Shown here one piece after another: positions 40,631 to 52,139 of a stretch of DNA of 64,000 nucleotides. The stretch comes from Malus domestica. Lineage: Eukaryota; Streptophyta; Magnoliopsida; Rosales; Rosaceae. A program made the translations under genes and the position numbers. The stretch covers positions 32,045,501 to 32,109,500 of the forward strand of contig NC_091661.1 in NCBI RefSeq assembly GCF_042453785.1, in the 5' to 3' direction. A model generated the notes under the pieces. That model worked only from the letters and a program-made list of their open reading frames with translations. It was not told where the DNA came from and did not search any database. Position 1 is the stretch's first letter. The number at the start of each line of letters is the position of its first letter.

Positions 40631-40759
40631 AGGATAGAGGAGGAGACCGAGAAAGGATAGTTTGAGGGATATCGGGGCCGTGGGTTTTGGGCTTCGACTC
40701 CAAGGACAATAGAAGCCGTAAGAGTTAGCACCAAGGCCAATCACTAGACTAGGCTGATC

Positions 40760-41027
40760 AACTCTTTTGTCATCGATTTCTCATAGCGGTCATGCTCAGA
40801 AGTGGTGCAGATATCAGAGGTGCAGGCCAACCGGTGCTCATTTTTCCAGTATATATCCAGGAGCTGAAATCCGACGAAGGGGACGATGAGGAGGGCAGGT
40901 TGGAGGATTAGAAGACCAGCGACACGAATCGATTCTTCAACAGCTTGAGCACCGGAATAGTTAGGAGGAAAGCCAACGCCGCCTCTGCCGCCACCACTTA
41001 CGTCAATATCATCCACTGCAATGCCAT
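40760..41027 (-). pseudogene. Captured fragment of a BAP31-like ER membrane protein gene
   Basis: The - strand reads MALQWMILT then a stop, VVAAEAALAFLLTIPVLKLLKNRFVSL, and after a frame change LILQPALLIVPFVGFQLLDIYWKNEHRLACTSDICT...ERYEKS-like sequence (here HDRYEKS). I recognise this as the N-terminal half of plant B-cell-receptor-associated-31-like proteins, with their hydrophobic helices. A stop and a frameshift disrupt it. It abuts the phosphate carrier fragment, from an unrelated gene. The family assignment is from memory. Confidence 0.65.
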
Positions 41028-41259
41028 CTTCGCCTCCAATTCCTCTGCTTTTGCTTGCTTCGCTGTTACTTTCTCTACTCCTTGTTCTGATTTTGCAGAT
41101 GCCTTAAGGCTTAAAGGCCCAATCACCAAGTAAAGCATATGAGAAAGGAAGAAAAGTAAAAGAGAACCGACGTAATTTTTTGCAGATTCACGGTGGAGGT
41201 GAAAAAATGAAAGAGAATCGACACAACTTTTCGTATCGTTTCCCACATACGGCGCCAAA

Positions 41260-41639
41260 TGTTGATGCACAAAACCGGAGGTCTTGGAACAACATAGATT
41301 CGACCGTGAATCTACAAGAAATGTAAAGAACACAAGATGTATCGTGGTTCACCCCAATGTTTGGACTACGTCCACACTGATATTGTATTTCTCTGAGATG
41401 ATTGTGAGGGAGAGAGCCTCTGTAATGAGAGTGAGGCTTTTCTCTGAATATGGGAGGCTTTAGGGATCTCAGGCCTAAGAATTGGCCTCTCCTAATGAGG
41501 AGAGTGAGGAGTCATTTTATAGAATAAGGGCTCCTCACTTATTGCATATTTACCCCTTCATTTATTACATAATTACATTTAAGTCCCCCGAGTATTTATA
41601 CGAGATTTAAATACGGAGGCCCTAAGTATGGTACAAACA
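41260..41639 (-). repeat. 5' LTR of the gene-capturing element
   Basis: 380 bp. On the - strand it is followed directly by the PBS-like TTTGGCGCCGTATGTGGG (41241-41259). Confidence 0.85.
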
Positions 41640-41644
41640 CAATT

Positions 41645-42221
41645 TATTTGGAAACTTAACGGAGTTAAAGTGAGATGCCAAAATAATAATTTTGGAATAT
41701 TGATATGACGATCGCTTAAATTTTAGTTTATAAGACAAATTGTGATTGGCGTATAAGTTCATATGATATTTTAAAATTTCCGTCTATTTTTCAAGTTGCA
41801 CCTCATAGATTATCTTTACAAAATATTAGCTAAATCGGAAGTAAGACATCTAATTGGATTCAAAAAAATTAACGAATACGTTGTTTTATTAGAAACAACG
41901 AAATTTCATCGTTTTAATTAAATAGACAAATAGTTTCGGGTTGAATTGAATTTTTGAAAGAAATATCTATTAATCGAGACATACAAAATAGACAGTTCGA
42001 ATCATTAAACTTCGGTTTGCACCATGGAGGAGACCACGAAACCGTGACCTCCGAATGAAAAAAGCAAGATATTCAATGCCGCGTGAATAGAAGAAACGAG
42101 GAAGGAGGAGCGCAAGTGCATTTGTCAACACACATGGATGGAGACAAGGAGATTGATCCCTCAAAATTTTGTATAAACCACTATTTCAGTTAGAAGCTAG
42201 CGGAGACTTGAGAGAAACAAT
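41645..42221 (+). other. Spacer / upstream region of the kinase-like gene
   Basis: AT-rich, no ORF worth naming. Presumed promoter of the gene starting at 42222; no motif stands out. Confidence 0.4.
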
Positions 42222-43960
42222 ATGTTAGGAAACATAAAGGGGAAGATAAAAATGGAGATGGAAAGGATGATTCTGAAACTTGGACATCATCTCCTGCGCA
42301 AACTCTTTTGGTTTAGCTTAATATCATTGTTTTTGTTGGCACCGCTACCGCTATCAGAAGCCAACTCTAACACCAGCTTCCGAACTGCGGGCGTACACTG
42401 GCCTGACATAATAAACTGTAACACTTCCTACAGGCCAACAAATCCAGGACCATTCTCACGAACAAGTAATCTCGATGGCGCCATTTCCTTTGCAAATCCT
42501 GATGGCATCTGCAGCGGCGACGCTTACTATAATGATCTGATCTTTCAAGTATATCTTGGGGTAAAATTTCTTGACCTTCTTTGTATAACAATTGAAAAAA
42601 TTAACATCAATTTTTTATTTTATTTTTATAACGAGTCTATATGTATACGTCACAGAACTTCGTTGGTTTAGCTGGAGACACAACGATTAGAGTGAATCGA
42701 TCAAAATATTATGATCACTTTTCAAAAGCAAACCAGGCATATAATCATGACCATAGGAAAACTGGTAGACGCTACATCAAACACAAAAAAGTCATTTCGG
42801 TAAAGCTCACTCTAGGTACTTCCGTAAATTAATTCCCCTGCTCTATTTGTTTAATTTGCTGGAAGTTGTGATGCATGTGTTAGTATATAATTAAAGCTAA
42901 ACTTGCAGGTCTTGGCTTTTTTTGCTTATTTATGTCGTTTGGGATCACTGGGGTTTATTCCAGTGTGAAGAAACGGAAGTTCATTAATCTCAAAGCCAAG
43001 TTCTTCCAGCAAAATGGAGGGTTATTGTTAGAGCAGCATATTGCTTCACATGGAAGCACAAAAGTTTTTACAGCCGAGGAGCTAGAGACGGCCGCTGCCT
43101 ATTATAACCAGAGTCATAATTTTTGTCCAGGAGAAAGTGCATTAGATTGGAAAGGACTTTTGTCAGACGGTGCGATTGTAGACATGAGGAAAACAGTAGT
43201 GCACAAGGGCCAAATCGAGCGCTTTATCTACGAGATCGTCACTCTTACCAAAATTAACCATAAAAATGTGGTGAAGTTCTTGGGCTGCTGCTTAGAGACT
43301 GAAGCTCCCATGTTAGTGTATGAATTCCCTTGCAATGGGACCTTGTTCGACTACATTCATCATGCTAACGGCAAGAGTGCATTGCCTTGGCATGTCCTTT
43401 TAAAGATAGCCTCAGACTCTGCAACTGCTCTTGCCTATATGCATTCAGCAGTAGACTCGTTGAAACCAATGATCATTCATGGAAATGTCAACTCGTCCAA
43501 CATACTTTTAACTGATTGTTTTGTGGCCAAAGTCTCCGGTTTTAGTCCTTCAAGGTTGGTCCCGGTCCCCGGTAATGAATCCCAGATGAAGACATTGGTG
43601 CAGCAAACACTTGGTTATCTTGATCCGGAATATCTCTATACAGGCCAGTTGACAGATAAGAGCGATGTTTATAGCTTTGGAATCGTATTGTTGGAGCTTC
43701 TAACTGGGGAGATGCCATTGTCCTTTCACAGACCAGAAAATCAAAGAATCATAACATCCCATTTCGTTTCTTCTGTAGGACAAAATGACATCTTTCAGAT
43801 CGTTGTGCCACAACTTGTAAACGAGGGAAACAGAGAGCAACTCAGAGCAGTTGCGGAGCTTGCAAAGAGTTGCCTCAAGTTGAGTAGTGCCCAAAGGCCT
43901 GCGATGGAAGAAGTGGCAAGAGAATTAAGGAGGTTGTGTGGCAGCACACATTCTTCCTAA
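42222..43960 (+). CDS. WAK-like receptor kinase homologue with a degenerate (pseudokinase) domain
   Basis: Exons 42222-42560, 42656-42815 and 42909-43960 join in frame to 516 residues plus TAA. Order: signal-peptide-like hydrophobic stretch (residues ~25-47), a short ectodomain without a recognisable GUB_WAK or EGF domain, a transmembrane segment (~162-185), the WAK-type juxtamembrane KFFQQNGGLLL, then a kinase fold with [24 protein letters not shown] and [19 protein letters not shown]. Catalytic features are missing: the Gly-rich loop is ESALDWKG, the VAIK lysine position reads VDMRK, HRD is HGN (357-359) and DFG is SGF (376-378). A kinase-dead receptor or a decaying gene are both possible; the open frame favours the former slightly. 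A broken copy lies at 57768-58653. Confidence 0.7.
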
Positions 43961-44684
43961 GCCAGCTAGTTCTCGTCAACAATTATTGAGTGTATGAATC
44001 CATTGTAGGGGAAGGGAAGCCCCGACTAGTAGAATATCTTTGAACAATTACCTATCAGTTAAAACTTTATAGTACAGATTAAACTGAGTACTCGAAAATC
44101 CCTATGAGTTGTTTTAAACAATCCATTGCATATGAAATGTGGCTGGCTGTCACCAATGTTTCTTTTTCATGAACAAAATATATTTGACAGTTGAACCAAT
44201 CTTGGAAAATAAGGCCAAGTAAATTTTAATTTTAGTACTAATACAATGCGCATTGGTCATCATATTTTGATGAAAATTTTCCACTTGTTCTTGAGTAGTC
44301 GACTGCCCCCAAATCGGTGATAATATAGAAAAACAAATCAACAACAAAGCTTTATCTTATTAAGTGGGATCGATTGAATTATATATCCTAACCACGACCA
44401 ATCCAAAGAGTTCCTAGTACAACTTTTCTTACATTCGAGGTCTTTTTAGTCATTGCACACAAACAAGCCACTTTTATTTAAAAATTTATCAAACACCTTG
44501 ACACAACTTTTCTTACTCAAAGCACTTTGGAAATACAATTTATCAAATACTATACTACTTTATTTTACAGAACAATAGAAGTAGGTTTTTTTTTAATTTT
44601 TTTTTATAAAAGCACACCAATACTAAACCATCCCAATTTATTGCCATGAACATATAACCAGCTCGAAAGCTTTTATAACAATTG
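43961..44684. other. Spacer between convergent kinase and laccase copies
   Basis: Similar in places to 58,654-59,044 (for example the TTTTCCACTTGTTCTTGAGT stretch), supporting a tandem duplication of the pair. No gene. Confidence 0.5.
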
Positions 44685-46567
44685 TTAGCATGGAGGCATT
44701 CCTTGTGGCGGAGGTAGCATTTGCGCTCCTAGGCCCTTTCCATTTTTCACTATGAACGTCATCTCCATGCCCCATGACATATGTGTGGATGCAAATTTCT
44801 TCCTCCTTGATCTTGGACAATTTTGCACCTACAAAACAATTAACACCTTAGGTTAAGGCCAAGAGCCTCACGCGCCCACGATGAATGGGGGGTTTTGGCC
44901 GAAGAACCTCCGATGCCAAAGTTAGAATTTAGAGAGAAATAGTGTTTAGAGAATTTGAGATTTTTTGTAAGAGAATTGGAATGAATTTTTGGTGAAAATA
45001 TGAGCCTATTTATAGGATTAGGCTTGTCTCTTTTCCCTCAAGGTGTGGCCGGCCTTGAAGGGATTTTGTGGTTATGATTTTGGTTTAATTAGTCAATTTA
45101 TTGGCTAATTAAACCCTAAAGAATAAATTGGTGGTTACAAAATTGATTATTTGTATAAATGGGGTAATAAAATGGAGAAAAATGAAAAAGGTTAGGAAGA
45201 AAGGGAGGTGGCCGGCCATTGCCTACTTTTAGGGTTGAATGAGATATATTTTGGTGGTTAATTGGATGATTTAATTTATATTTAATGGATTAATTGGGTA
45301 ATTAATCCATTAATTAACCAAATAACATTATTTTGGAGGTTACCTTGCAAAAAGGGATTTGATTAGATAGACTTTGAATTGTTTACCTCTTTTTTGGAGC
45401 GTTTTTTACTTTGTTGAAAAAAGATTGTCGATTGCTTACGCGTAGAGATCTCGGTATACTTCAGGGGTATTTTGGTCCTTTTTGTCCAACAATCCACGTG
45501 TCTCCTTGTGATTATTTTTTGCTCCACAATATGTCGATCAATATGATAGTGCATAAATCAAACACCTACATACAACGACAACAACAAGAACAATTTATCA
45601 TATGTTCTAATTATCATTCATTAATATAACTAATTAGGGACGGTAAACTAAAACTGGAAACTGAAAGATGATATGGTTATTATCAAACAGCCCTTACATA
45701 ATATATTTACTAGAGATAATGAGTGTCTTCATTAATTACGTACCAAGATTGTCAGCCTTGAATCTAATGGTAGTCAAACCATTTACAAGTGGTGTTCTGA
45801 AGAGGAGGATCGACAAGATTATACATCAAAGGGTCCTTGTCCTTGTCAAAATTCCCAAACCCCCATCCCACAACGGAGAAACTATATCCATGGAGATGCA
45901 TCAGATGGTCATCTCCTGCCGCTACATTTGTCCCCTGAAGCACAATCTCCACCATTGAGTTGTACTCCAGTATTTTCACCTCTGGCGCTCGCTTTGGCGA
46001 CAATAAGTACAACGGCAAGTTCTGAGGTGTAAAATTAAACAGCAAGGACGGGTAATTTGGAAAGCGAGTTCCAAATACCCCATTGACATGGTAATAGTAA
46101 GCTTGCAGTATGTCAATTGTGGGGTTGACAAAGCTAATGTTGTTGACACTGGCGGCAAAACGTCTCCCAAGTGGCCTAGCACATGAATTATTCGGGCAGG
46201 GTAGTAAGTTGACGGAGAGTGTAAAGAACAAATGAGTTGTTATCTTGTGCGGCACGTCAATGAGGTGGTTTTTATCAGCCAAGCTTTTGAGTTTACTGGT
46301 AAAGTGAACCGATGCGTTGGTGTCGTTACGGGAAGGAATATTAGGCAAAGAAGTAGGAGATGAATTAGAATTTCCTTGGTATAGGAGTATGGCCATGGTG
46401 GTTGTGTTGTCGTAGGGAACCCCAGCCCCGGCACTATAGGCTTTAGCAACAATGTAGTAGTTGTTGGGAATTTGGTCCGCATTTAACCAGAGGTCAATGG
46501 TTTGGCCGGGAGATATGGTCACATAATCTGTTGGAAATGGCTTGGTGTAGCTAGCATCTGAGCCTAC
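44685..46567 (-). pseudogene. Laccase copy 1, broken and truncated
   Basis: Multicopper oxidase remnant matching the intact laccase at 59045-61697. The large exon (about 46567-45745) encodes [16 protein letters not shown]..., MHLHGYSF and [16 protein letters not shown]. Relative to copy 2 it lost about 8 bases near 45790, which shifts the frame just after DPPLQNT. The last exon starts near 45560. It has TGA where copy 2 has Trp, and HYH where HCH supplies the type-1 copper cysteine. It is then split by a 745-bp solo LTR (44784-45528). Upstream, coding sequence stops abruptly at 46567 where a Copia LTR begins, so the N-terminal half is absent here. Clearly non-functional. Confidence 0.88.
44784..45528 (-). 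mobile_element. Solo LTR inside the laccase-1 last exon
   Basis: 745 bp, TGTGGATGCAAATTTC ... TTTTTTGCTCCACA on the + strand, with 5-bp TSDs ATATG (44779-44783 and 45529-45533). The empty site is preserved in laccase copy 2 (CGACATATGTCATGG, 59130-59150), which confirms the insertion. A TATA-like segment (CCTATAAATAGGCTC on the - strand, around 45000-45018) fits an LTR promoter on the - strand. Confidence 0.82.
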
Positions 46568-47092
46568 TGTAAGAGTATTAGTATGAATTGAAAGAGCCGA
46601 GTAGTATAAATCTTTTGAATGGAATATTCCTGTTGATAAGCTTAGTGAAATCCTTTTTTCTTGTAGGATTATAAGTACAAGTCCTTGTTGTTGAGGGACT
46701 TATCTCTGTACTTTATCTTTTAAGGGTCACTTGTAATATGGATTACTTGTTCGAGTTCTATAAGAATTCTAATAGGGGAATGATTAGAACGACCATATAT
46801 ATATATATATGATCATAATCACTGCTCTTGCAATGTCTGCTTCTTTTGTACCAAATACCTATTGTTTGGAAAACACTTGTGTTTGCTAAAGAGGAGAAGG
46901 TTATTAGATCAACAAGCTGCGATGGCTTCATCTTCCATATCGGGTTCTGCAGGTTAGTGTTTCTGCAAATACATCAGTTTTCCATAAACACATTTAATGG
47001 TGAATAATTAGTTTGTTCTTGATTTATGGTGATTCAATTGGCAAACTTGTGATTAGTAATTTAGGTATATATATATTCCTGTTAATCTTACA
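46568..47092 (+). repeat. 5' LTR of the Copia-like element
   Basis: 525 bp with TG..CA ends and an adjacent PBS. It contains an (AT)n run at 46794-46811. Confidence 0.8.
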
Positions 47093-48239
47093 TGTGGTAT
47101 CAGAGCCAATTAAATTTTGACCATTGAAATCACAAATCTTGTTCAAGATCAAATTTCACATAAATTCCCAGTCTTTGAACCCAGAAAGAACTTAAGAAAC
47201 AACACCGTTTAAAAAAGAAAAGAAAAAAGGGATAGGGCGAAAGAGTCGTTAGAAAGTTTCCTTTTATTTTAAATTTTTCGAACCATTATTTTCTGGGTTT
47301 TTGGTTTCTTCTATCTGGGTTTCTTCTTTTTTTTTTCTTTCTTGCTTTCACTGAAAGTTGTGACGATTAAGAAGTTTTTGCTTCGTCTATCTCTTGATCA
47401 CGACAACCCCATTAACATTATGTTAAAGGTATGTTCTTCAAACTCCGCTTAAATAATTAGTTGTAGATCGGAAATATTGGAATTTGACAGCGATATTGAA
47501 ATAACACCTGCAATTGAATATTGTTGAATCCAAACCGTTCTTTTCTAACTAATGTCACATTTAAGTTGCATTAGTATTGCTTTCGCTGCAGTTGGTTATG
47601 ATGATTGTAGATTGAGATAATTTTGGTTTATTAATCCTCATAGTATTATCAGTGTAATGAATAAACTTGTATTATGAATGAGAACCATTGAACAAAGTTC
47701 ATCTTGTTTCTTTTGTTTTATTGAAATCTGAATGAGAACTGTCTTTTTCTGGGAATTGGTGCCAACGGGATTCTGGCTGATAACTTTGGTGATGATTTTG
47801 GATTGGCCCGTCTGTAACAATGGCAATTCACTTCGATAATCTGCAATGGTACGAGGTCCATGGGAATTTGGAGTGATGGAAATCCGCGTGGTTGGGTCTC
47901 AAGCATTGATGGATAATTTGTTTCATTTATTTGGAGCCGCGGAATTGCAATTGGGTTGACGAATATGGATCCAATGATGCATTCAGGTAACTTAATTCAT
48001 TGTATCATGCATTGTTAATTTTTCTCTTATATGCATGATTATAGTGTGATGATTTTGAGCATGATGAATTAGGGCTTTTGCTATTTCAAGTATGCTTGTT
48101 TAATTACACACTGTAAGAGCATGATTAAACTCGAAATCCCTATGGATGCCAACTTGTAATTATGTGGGATGTCTGAAATCATCTTTTGCTGCATAAATAA
48201 GTTAATGTAGCATTTAGTCTATGTATACTCTTTATTTTT
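46568..48239 (+). mobile_element. 5' part of a Copia-like LTR element
   Basis: LTR 46568-47092 (TGTAAGAGTATTAG ... AATCTTACA) followed at 47095-47107 by an initiator-Met PBS, TGGTATCAGAGCC. The internal sequence continues to 48239 and is then cut by the LTR of the next element. No clear gag or pol is readable in the remaining 1.1 kb, and the 3' LTR is absent. It was inserted in the large laccase-1 exon right after CCTAC (46563-46567). Confidence 0.78.
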
Positions 48240-48740
48240 TGTTGATGCACAAAATCAGGGAGGACTTTGGTACAACAGAAAGTGTTAAGTTTGTGACCTT
48301 CGCTAGATTGCTCCAGTCACTAGTGTGGATAAGTAAGTAAATGGATAGGGACAGGGAAGCAAATACAAGATGTACGTGGTTCACCTAGATTGGCTACGTC
48401 CACGGAGTAGAGGAGTTCTCATTAATTGTGAAGGGTTTACACAAGTACATAGGTTCAAGCTCTCCTTTAGTGAGTACTAGTGAATGATTTAGTACAAATG
48501 ACATTAGGAAATATTGTGAGAGAATGATCTCTATTTATAGAAGAGAGTTTATAGTTTCATTCTGACATTGACACGTGTCGTGTTGTGATTAGTTTCTGAT
48601 GTTGACACGTGTCGTGCTATGATTGGCTTATGATGTTTGTGATTGGCCTCCTGGTTTAAGGAAAACTCTTCTGGGTCCTTGACGATATAACGTTGACCGG
48701 TATTCAGTAGTTTTGGGATAGGTCAAATATGGTACAAATA
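48240..48740 (-). repeat. 3' LTR of the 9.2-kb element
   Basis: 501 bp, TGTTGATGCACAAAATC to GGTACAAATA (terminal CA mutated to TA). Next to the purine tract AGTGCTCCCCTAAG (+ strand). Confidence 0.85.
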
Positions 48741-50759
48741 GTGCTCCCCTAAGTTCCTAAGTGAGGGAAGCTCATCGGTTGGGGACTTGCAAGATCCAAG
48801 TTATTGAGTAATCACGAAACTTCTAAGTACCGAAGTGTGGTATCATTTTCACTTGCCTTATCTGTCTCATACGTAGATGTGGCATCTTTTTTGGAAGTAC
48901 TTTTCCTCTATCCAGGGGTGGTATCTTTAACCGATGAAGATGCACAAGGTAATGTATCAATTTCACTTGAAGCTTACTTGTAGTTTCGGGCTTGGTCAAG
49001 TGCGATACAAACCCTATAGTAGGAGTCCCCCAAGTCACCGAGTTAGGAGATTTGCCGAAAGAGGTAACAGACAAGGTAAGTAATCAGACTTCCAAGCAAG
49101 CAACCTGGATCGGAGGTTCCACTTCAGCTTCCGGTTGATTGTTCTCCTTCTCCTTGTGTTGTAAATAGCACTAAGGATAAGTAGAAGCAAATGGAGAAGA
49201 GATAATATGAGATACTTTTGCTTTTGAAGAAGTAACTTTCCACAGGCTTATTCTTGAACTGGGCTGGAAGGTTTTCTGGTTTCCTCCAGAGTATAAGGCC
49301 GACTCAAGAATTTGATGGTCAAAACAAGTCCATCAAATCTAGAGTACGTTCGACCCTGATGATATGGGATACTTTTGCTGTTGACAAAGTAGTGGATGTA
49401 TCGGTACGTGTTCTGTTACGCCTGTCTCTATATGCTTCCTTGTATCCTTTTCACTTGCCCTATCTGTTCCTCAGGCAGATGTGGTATCTTCTTTGGAAGC
49501 ATAAGATGCTGAAGATGAGTACTCGAGAGCAATGCCAGGTAAGTGATCAGGCAAGAGGTTCCAGGCAGTCAGTTCCTGACTAGAAGCTTGATTCCAAGTG
49601 CTGACTGATTGCTCTCTTTCTCATTGTCTTGCAGATAAGAACCAGGCCAAAGGAAAAGACATGGAAAAAGCACGATATGGGATACTCTTACTTTTAACCC
49701 TGATGATATGAGATATTTTTGCTCTGGTGTGGCTTGTTTGCAAAGGTATTATTGGGAGGAAAATAAGCTGAGAATTTCGAGATACTTTGCTGAGAGTGCC
49801 CTTTCGGATGTGAAGAAAAGTTGAGCATTTTTTTTATTTGCAGGTCTGCCTGGCTATGGAGGATGGAGGTCGACATATATAAGAGTCTCCTTAACAACAA
49901 GTAGTAGTGTTATTCATTTACCCTTCTTGGTCATAGCAATGTAGTGGGAGCTGCAAGCTTCACATGTTTTAACTTTGTCATAGAACTTTGAAAAAGTGGT
50001 CTGTGGTATCTGGAAAGCTGATGTTGCGTGTGAAGATTGCAGACAAGCTTTATCCAAGGAAATTTGGCTTTCGAAGTTCGGAGAGCGGTGTCTCTTCAGT
50101 TTTTGAACAAGCAATCCTGTCGGGGATTTGGCTATCGAGATTCAGAGAACGGTGCCTCTTCGATTTTTGAGAAAGCAATCCTATTAGGAATCTGACTCTT
50201 AAGATTCGGATATCAGTATCTCTTCGAATTTTGAGAAAGCAATCATGTTGGGAGTCTGACTCTTGAGATTCGGAGGGCGGTGCCTCTTCTATTTTTGAGC
50301 ACGTAATCCTGTTGGGAGTTTGGCTCTCGAGCTTCAGAGAGCGGTGCCTCTTCGATTTTTGAGAAAGCAATCCTGTTGAGAGTGTTTTCTCGAATGTGAA
50401 TAAAGGTTGTACATTTTTGCCAGTCTGCCTTGCCACAGAGCATGGAGGTTGACACACATTAGGGCTTTTTAGTTATCAAGCAGTGGTGTTGTTCCTTTAC
50501 CCGTGTGAGTAATAGTAGGGTAGCTGGACCTTCAAAATTTATGTGTCTAAACCTTGTCAAATATCTGTAGCAAAGTTATCTGTGGTACCTAAGGAGCTGA
50601 TGTTGCGTGTGGAAAGTTGTGCCTCTTCGGAATCCGGAGAGTGGTGCCTCTTCAATTTTTGAACCAACAGCCCTGTTGCCCTTTCTTTTTTAAGGGCACC
50701 AATTGTGTGCAAGAAGTACATTCAGAGAGTAGGAATTTTCCCCTTACTTCAGAGATTTA

Positions 50760-51344
50760 TTGCACTTCATTTCTCCTTCATCATTTCTGAGAATGTCTGG
50801 CCCCATCCGACGTCGTTTTGACTTGAACTTTGGTGAAGAGGTAGTCATGCCTTCTCAAGACAACATATGGCGCCCATCCTTCTTATCCCCTACTGGTCCT
50901 CTTACCATTGGGGACTTTGTGATGAAGAATGATATGACCGCTGCAGTGGTGGTAAGGAACCTTCTCACCCTCAAAGATAACAGATTACTTTCCAAACGGT
51001 CTGATGAGATAGTTGTTAAGGATTCTCTGGCTCTCAATGTTCAGTGTGCAGGTTTTGTGTTTAATATGGCCCAATGCCTATTTGTTCGAACTCGCCAAGT
51101 TGAATCATTGGTGGCTGAAGTGATAAGTCTCAAACAGAAGATCAGAGGGCTCAAGCATGAGAATAAACAGTTGCACAGGCTCGCACATGACTATGTTACA
51201 AACATGAAGAGGAAGCTCAACCAGCTACAGGAATCTGATGGTCAGATTTTACTTGATCATCAGAGGTTTGTGGGTTTGTTCCAAAGGCATTTATTATCTT
51301 CATCTTCTGGGGCTGTACTGCGTAATGAAGCTTCAAATGATTAA
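50760..51344 (+). CDS. Antisense ORF of the LTR element: coiled-coil protein of unknown function
   Basis: A 194-codon ORF on the strand opposite to gag. The second Met (50793, MSGPIRRRFDLNFGEEVV) is an equally plausible start. Residues ~115-165 form a likely coiled coil (VESLVAEVISLKQKIRGLKHENKQ shortened: heptad-like L/V/I spacing). After the TAA at 51342 the same frame stays open to TGA at 51465-51467 with three Ser/Pro-rich repeats (LVPPSSGVLPS, LVPYLSGALPT), so the stop may be a recent mutation. AATAAA at 51535-51540 lies 68 bp beyond that TGA. No known domain recognised. Position resembles antisense ORFs of Tat-lineage retrotransposons such as gene 23 of maize Grande (from memory). Expression is not shown. 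Confidence 0.65.
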   Translation: MHFISPSSFLRMSGPIRRRFDLNFGEEVVMPSQDNIWRPSFLSPTGPLTIGDFVMKNDMTAAVVVRNLLTLKDNRLLSKRSDEIVVKDSLALNVQCAGFVFNMAQCLFVRTRQVESLVAEVISLKQKIRGLKHENKQLHRLAHDYVTNMKRKLNQLQESDGQILLDHQRFVGLFQRHLLSSSSGAVLRNEASND

Positions 51345-51534
51345 CCTTTGGTGCCTCCTTCTTCTGGGGTTCTGCCTAGTACTAAGGCTCCGAATAATCA
51401 CCATCTGGTGCCTTACCTTTCTGGGGCTCTGCCGACTGCTGAGACTTCTCCTGAGCAACCTTTGTGAAGGCTTCATCTTGTTTGTTTATTTTGATTCATG
51501 TATATGTACATATTTGTAACTTATCGGAGATATC

Positions 51535-51540
51535 AATAAA
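51535..51540 (+). terminator. Poly(A) signal downstream of the antisense ORF
   Basis: AATAAA within ATATCAATAAATAAGC, followed by T-rich sequence. On the + strand it could only serve the antisense ORF. Confidence 0.5.
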
Positions 51541-51957
51541 TAAGCTTTGCTTCATTTCAACGTATTGTGTTAAATACACCAAGGCCTTCTTCACTAAGTT
51601 CTTTGAATTTTTCTTTTTGTTGAATCTTGTATGTTGAAGCTTTGTGAGTGAAGCATGTAAGTTGAGGTAGTGCTCCCTTAATTTCCTGAGTAAGGAAAAC
51701 TTCTCGGTTGGAGACTTGAAAAAATTCAAGTCACTGAGTGGTCGTGAGACTTCCGAGTATGAAGGTGCAGTAGTATATGGTAGGAGTCCTCCAAGTCTCC
51801 GGTCGAGGGAGTTGACGAAAAAGGTGTCTTGCTAGTAGCCAAGTTTCCAAAGTAACAAAACTTCACCATTTTCCTTTCTAAGTGGTAGCCCAAAACTCCT
51901 TCTTCATATATATTTGTTATGAAAGTTGTTAGGCCCAAAGAAAATGAGGCCTAGACA

Positions 51958-52043
51958 ATTTTTTATTTTATTTTTTGAATTTTTGAATTTTTGAATTTCT
52001 GAATTTTCGAATTTCCGAATATATATATATATATATATATATT
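51958..52043. repeat. TTTGAATT(T) simple repeat and (AT)n run
   Basis: Repeats of TTTTTGAA from about 51960 grade into an (AT)n tract at 52020-52043. Confidence 0.9.
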
Positions 52044-52139
52044 AAGCTTTATAGGTGAAGCTTTGTAGATGAAACTTTGAGGTTGAAGCTTTGTTGGGTA
52101 CCATGAATTGATTTTGCTTTACACTATCTTGATCAAGAT

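Larger units (their letters stand above)
37863..41639 (-). mobile_element. Non-autonomous LTR element carrying two captured host-gene fragments
   Basis: LTRs 37863-38231 and 41260-41639, roughly 90% alike by eye, start TGTTGATGCACAAAACCGG and end GGTA(T/C)AAACA. CAATT flanks both sides (37859-37863 and 41640-41644, with one-base ambiguity at the left edge). On the - strand a PBS-like TTTGGCGCCGTATGTGGGAAA adjoins the right LTR and a purine run (CTTTGGGGACTA) adjoins the left one, so transcription runs on the - strand. There is no gag or pol. The interior holds LTR-like and 65-bp tandem repeats and, near the 5' end, fragments of a phosphate carrier gene and a BAP31-like gene. LTR start and PBS resemble the 48,240-57,426 element, probably its distant relative. 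Confidence 0.85.

Noticed and set aside
46568-47107. TGGTATCAGAGCC as part of another Cassandra
   Set aside because: The flanking LTR is 525 bp and lacks the 5S-like core; the same PBS is used by Copia elements.
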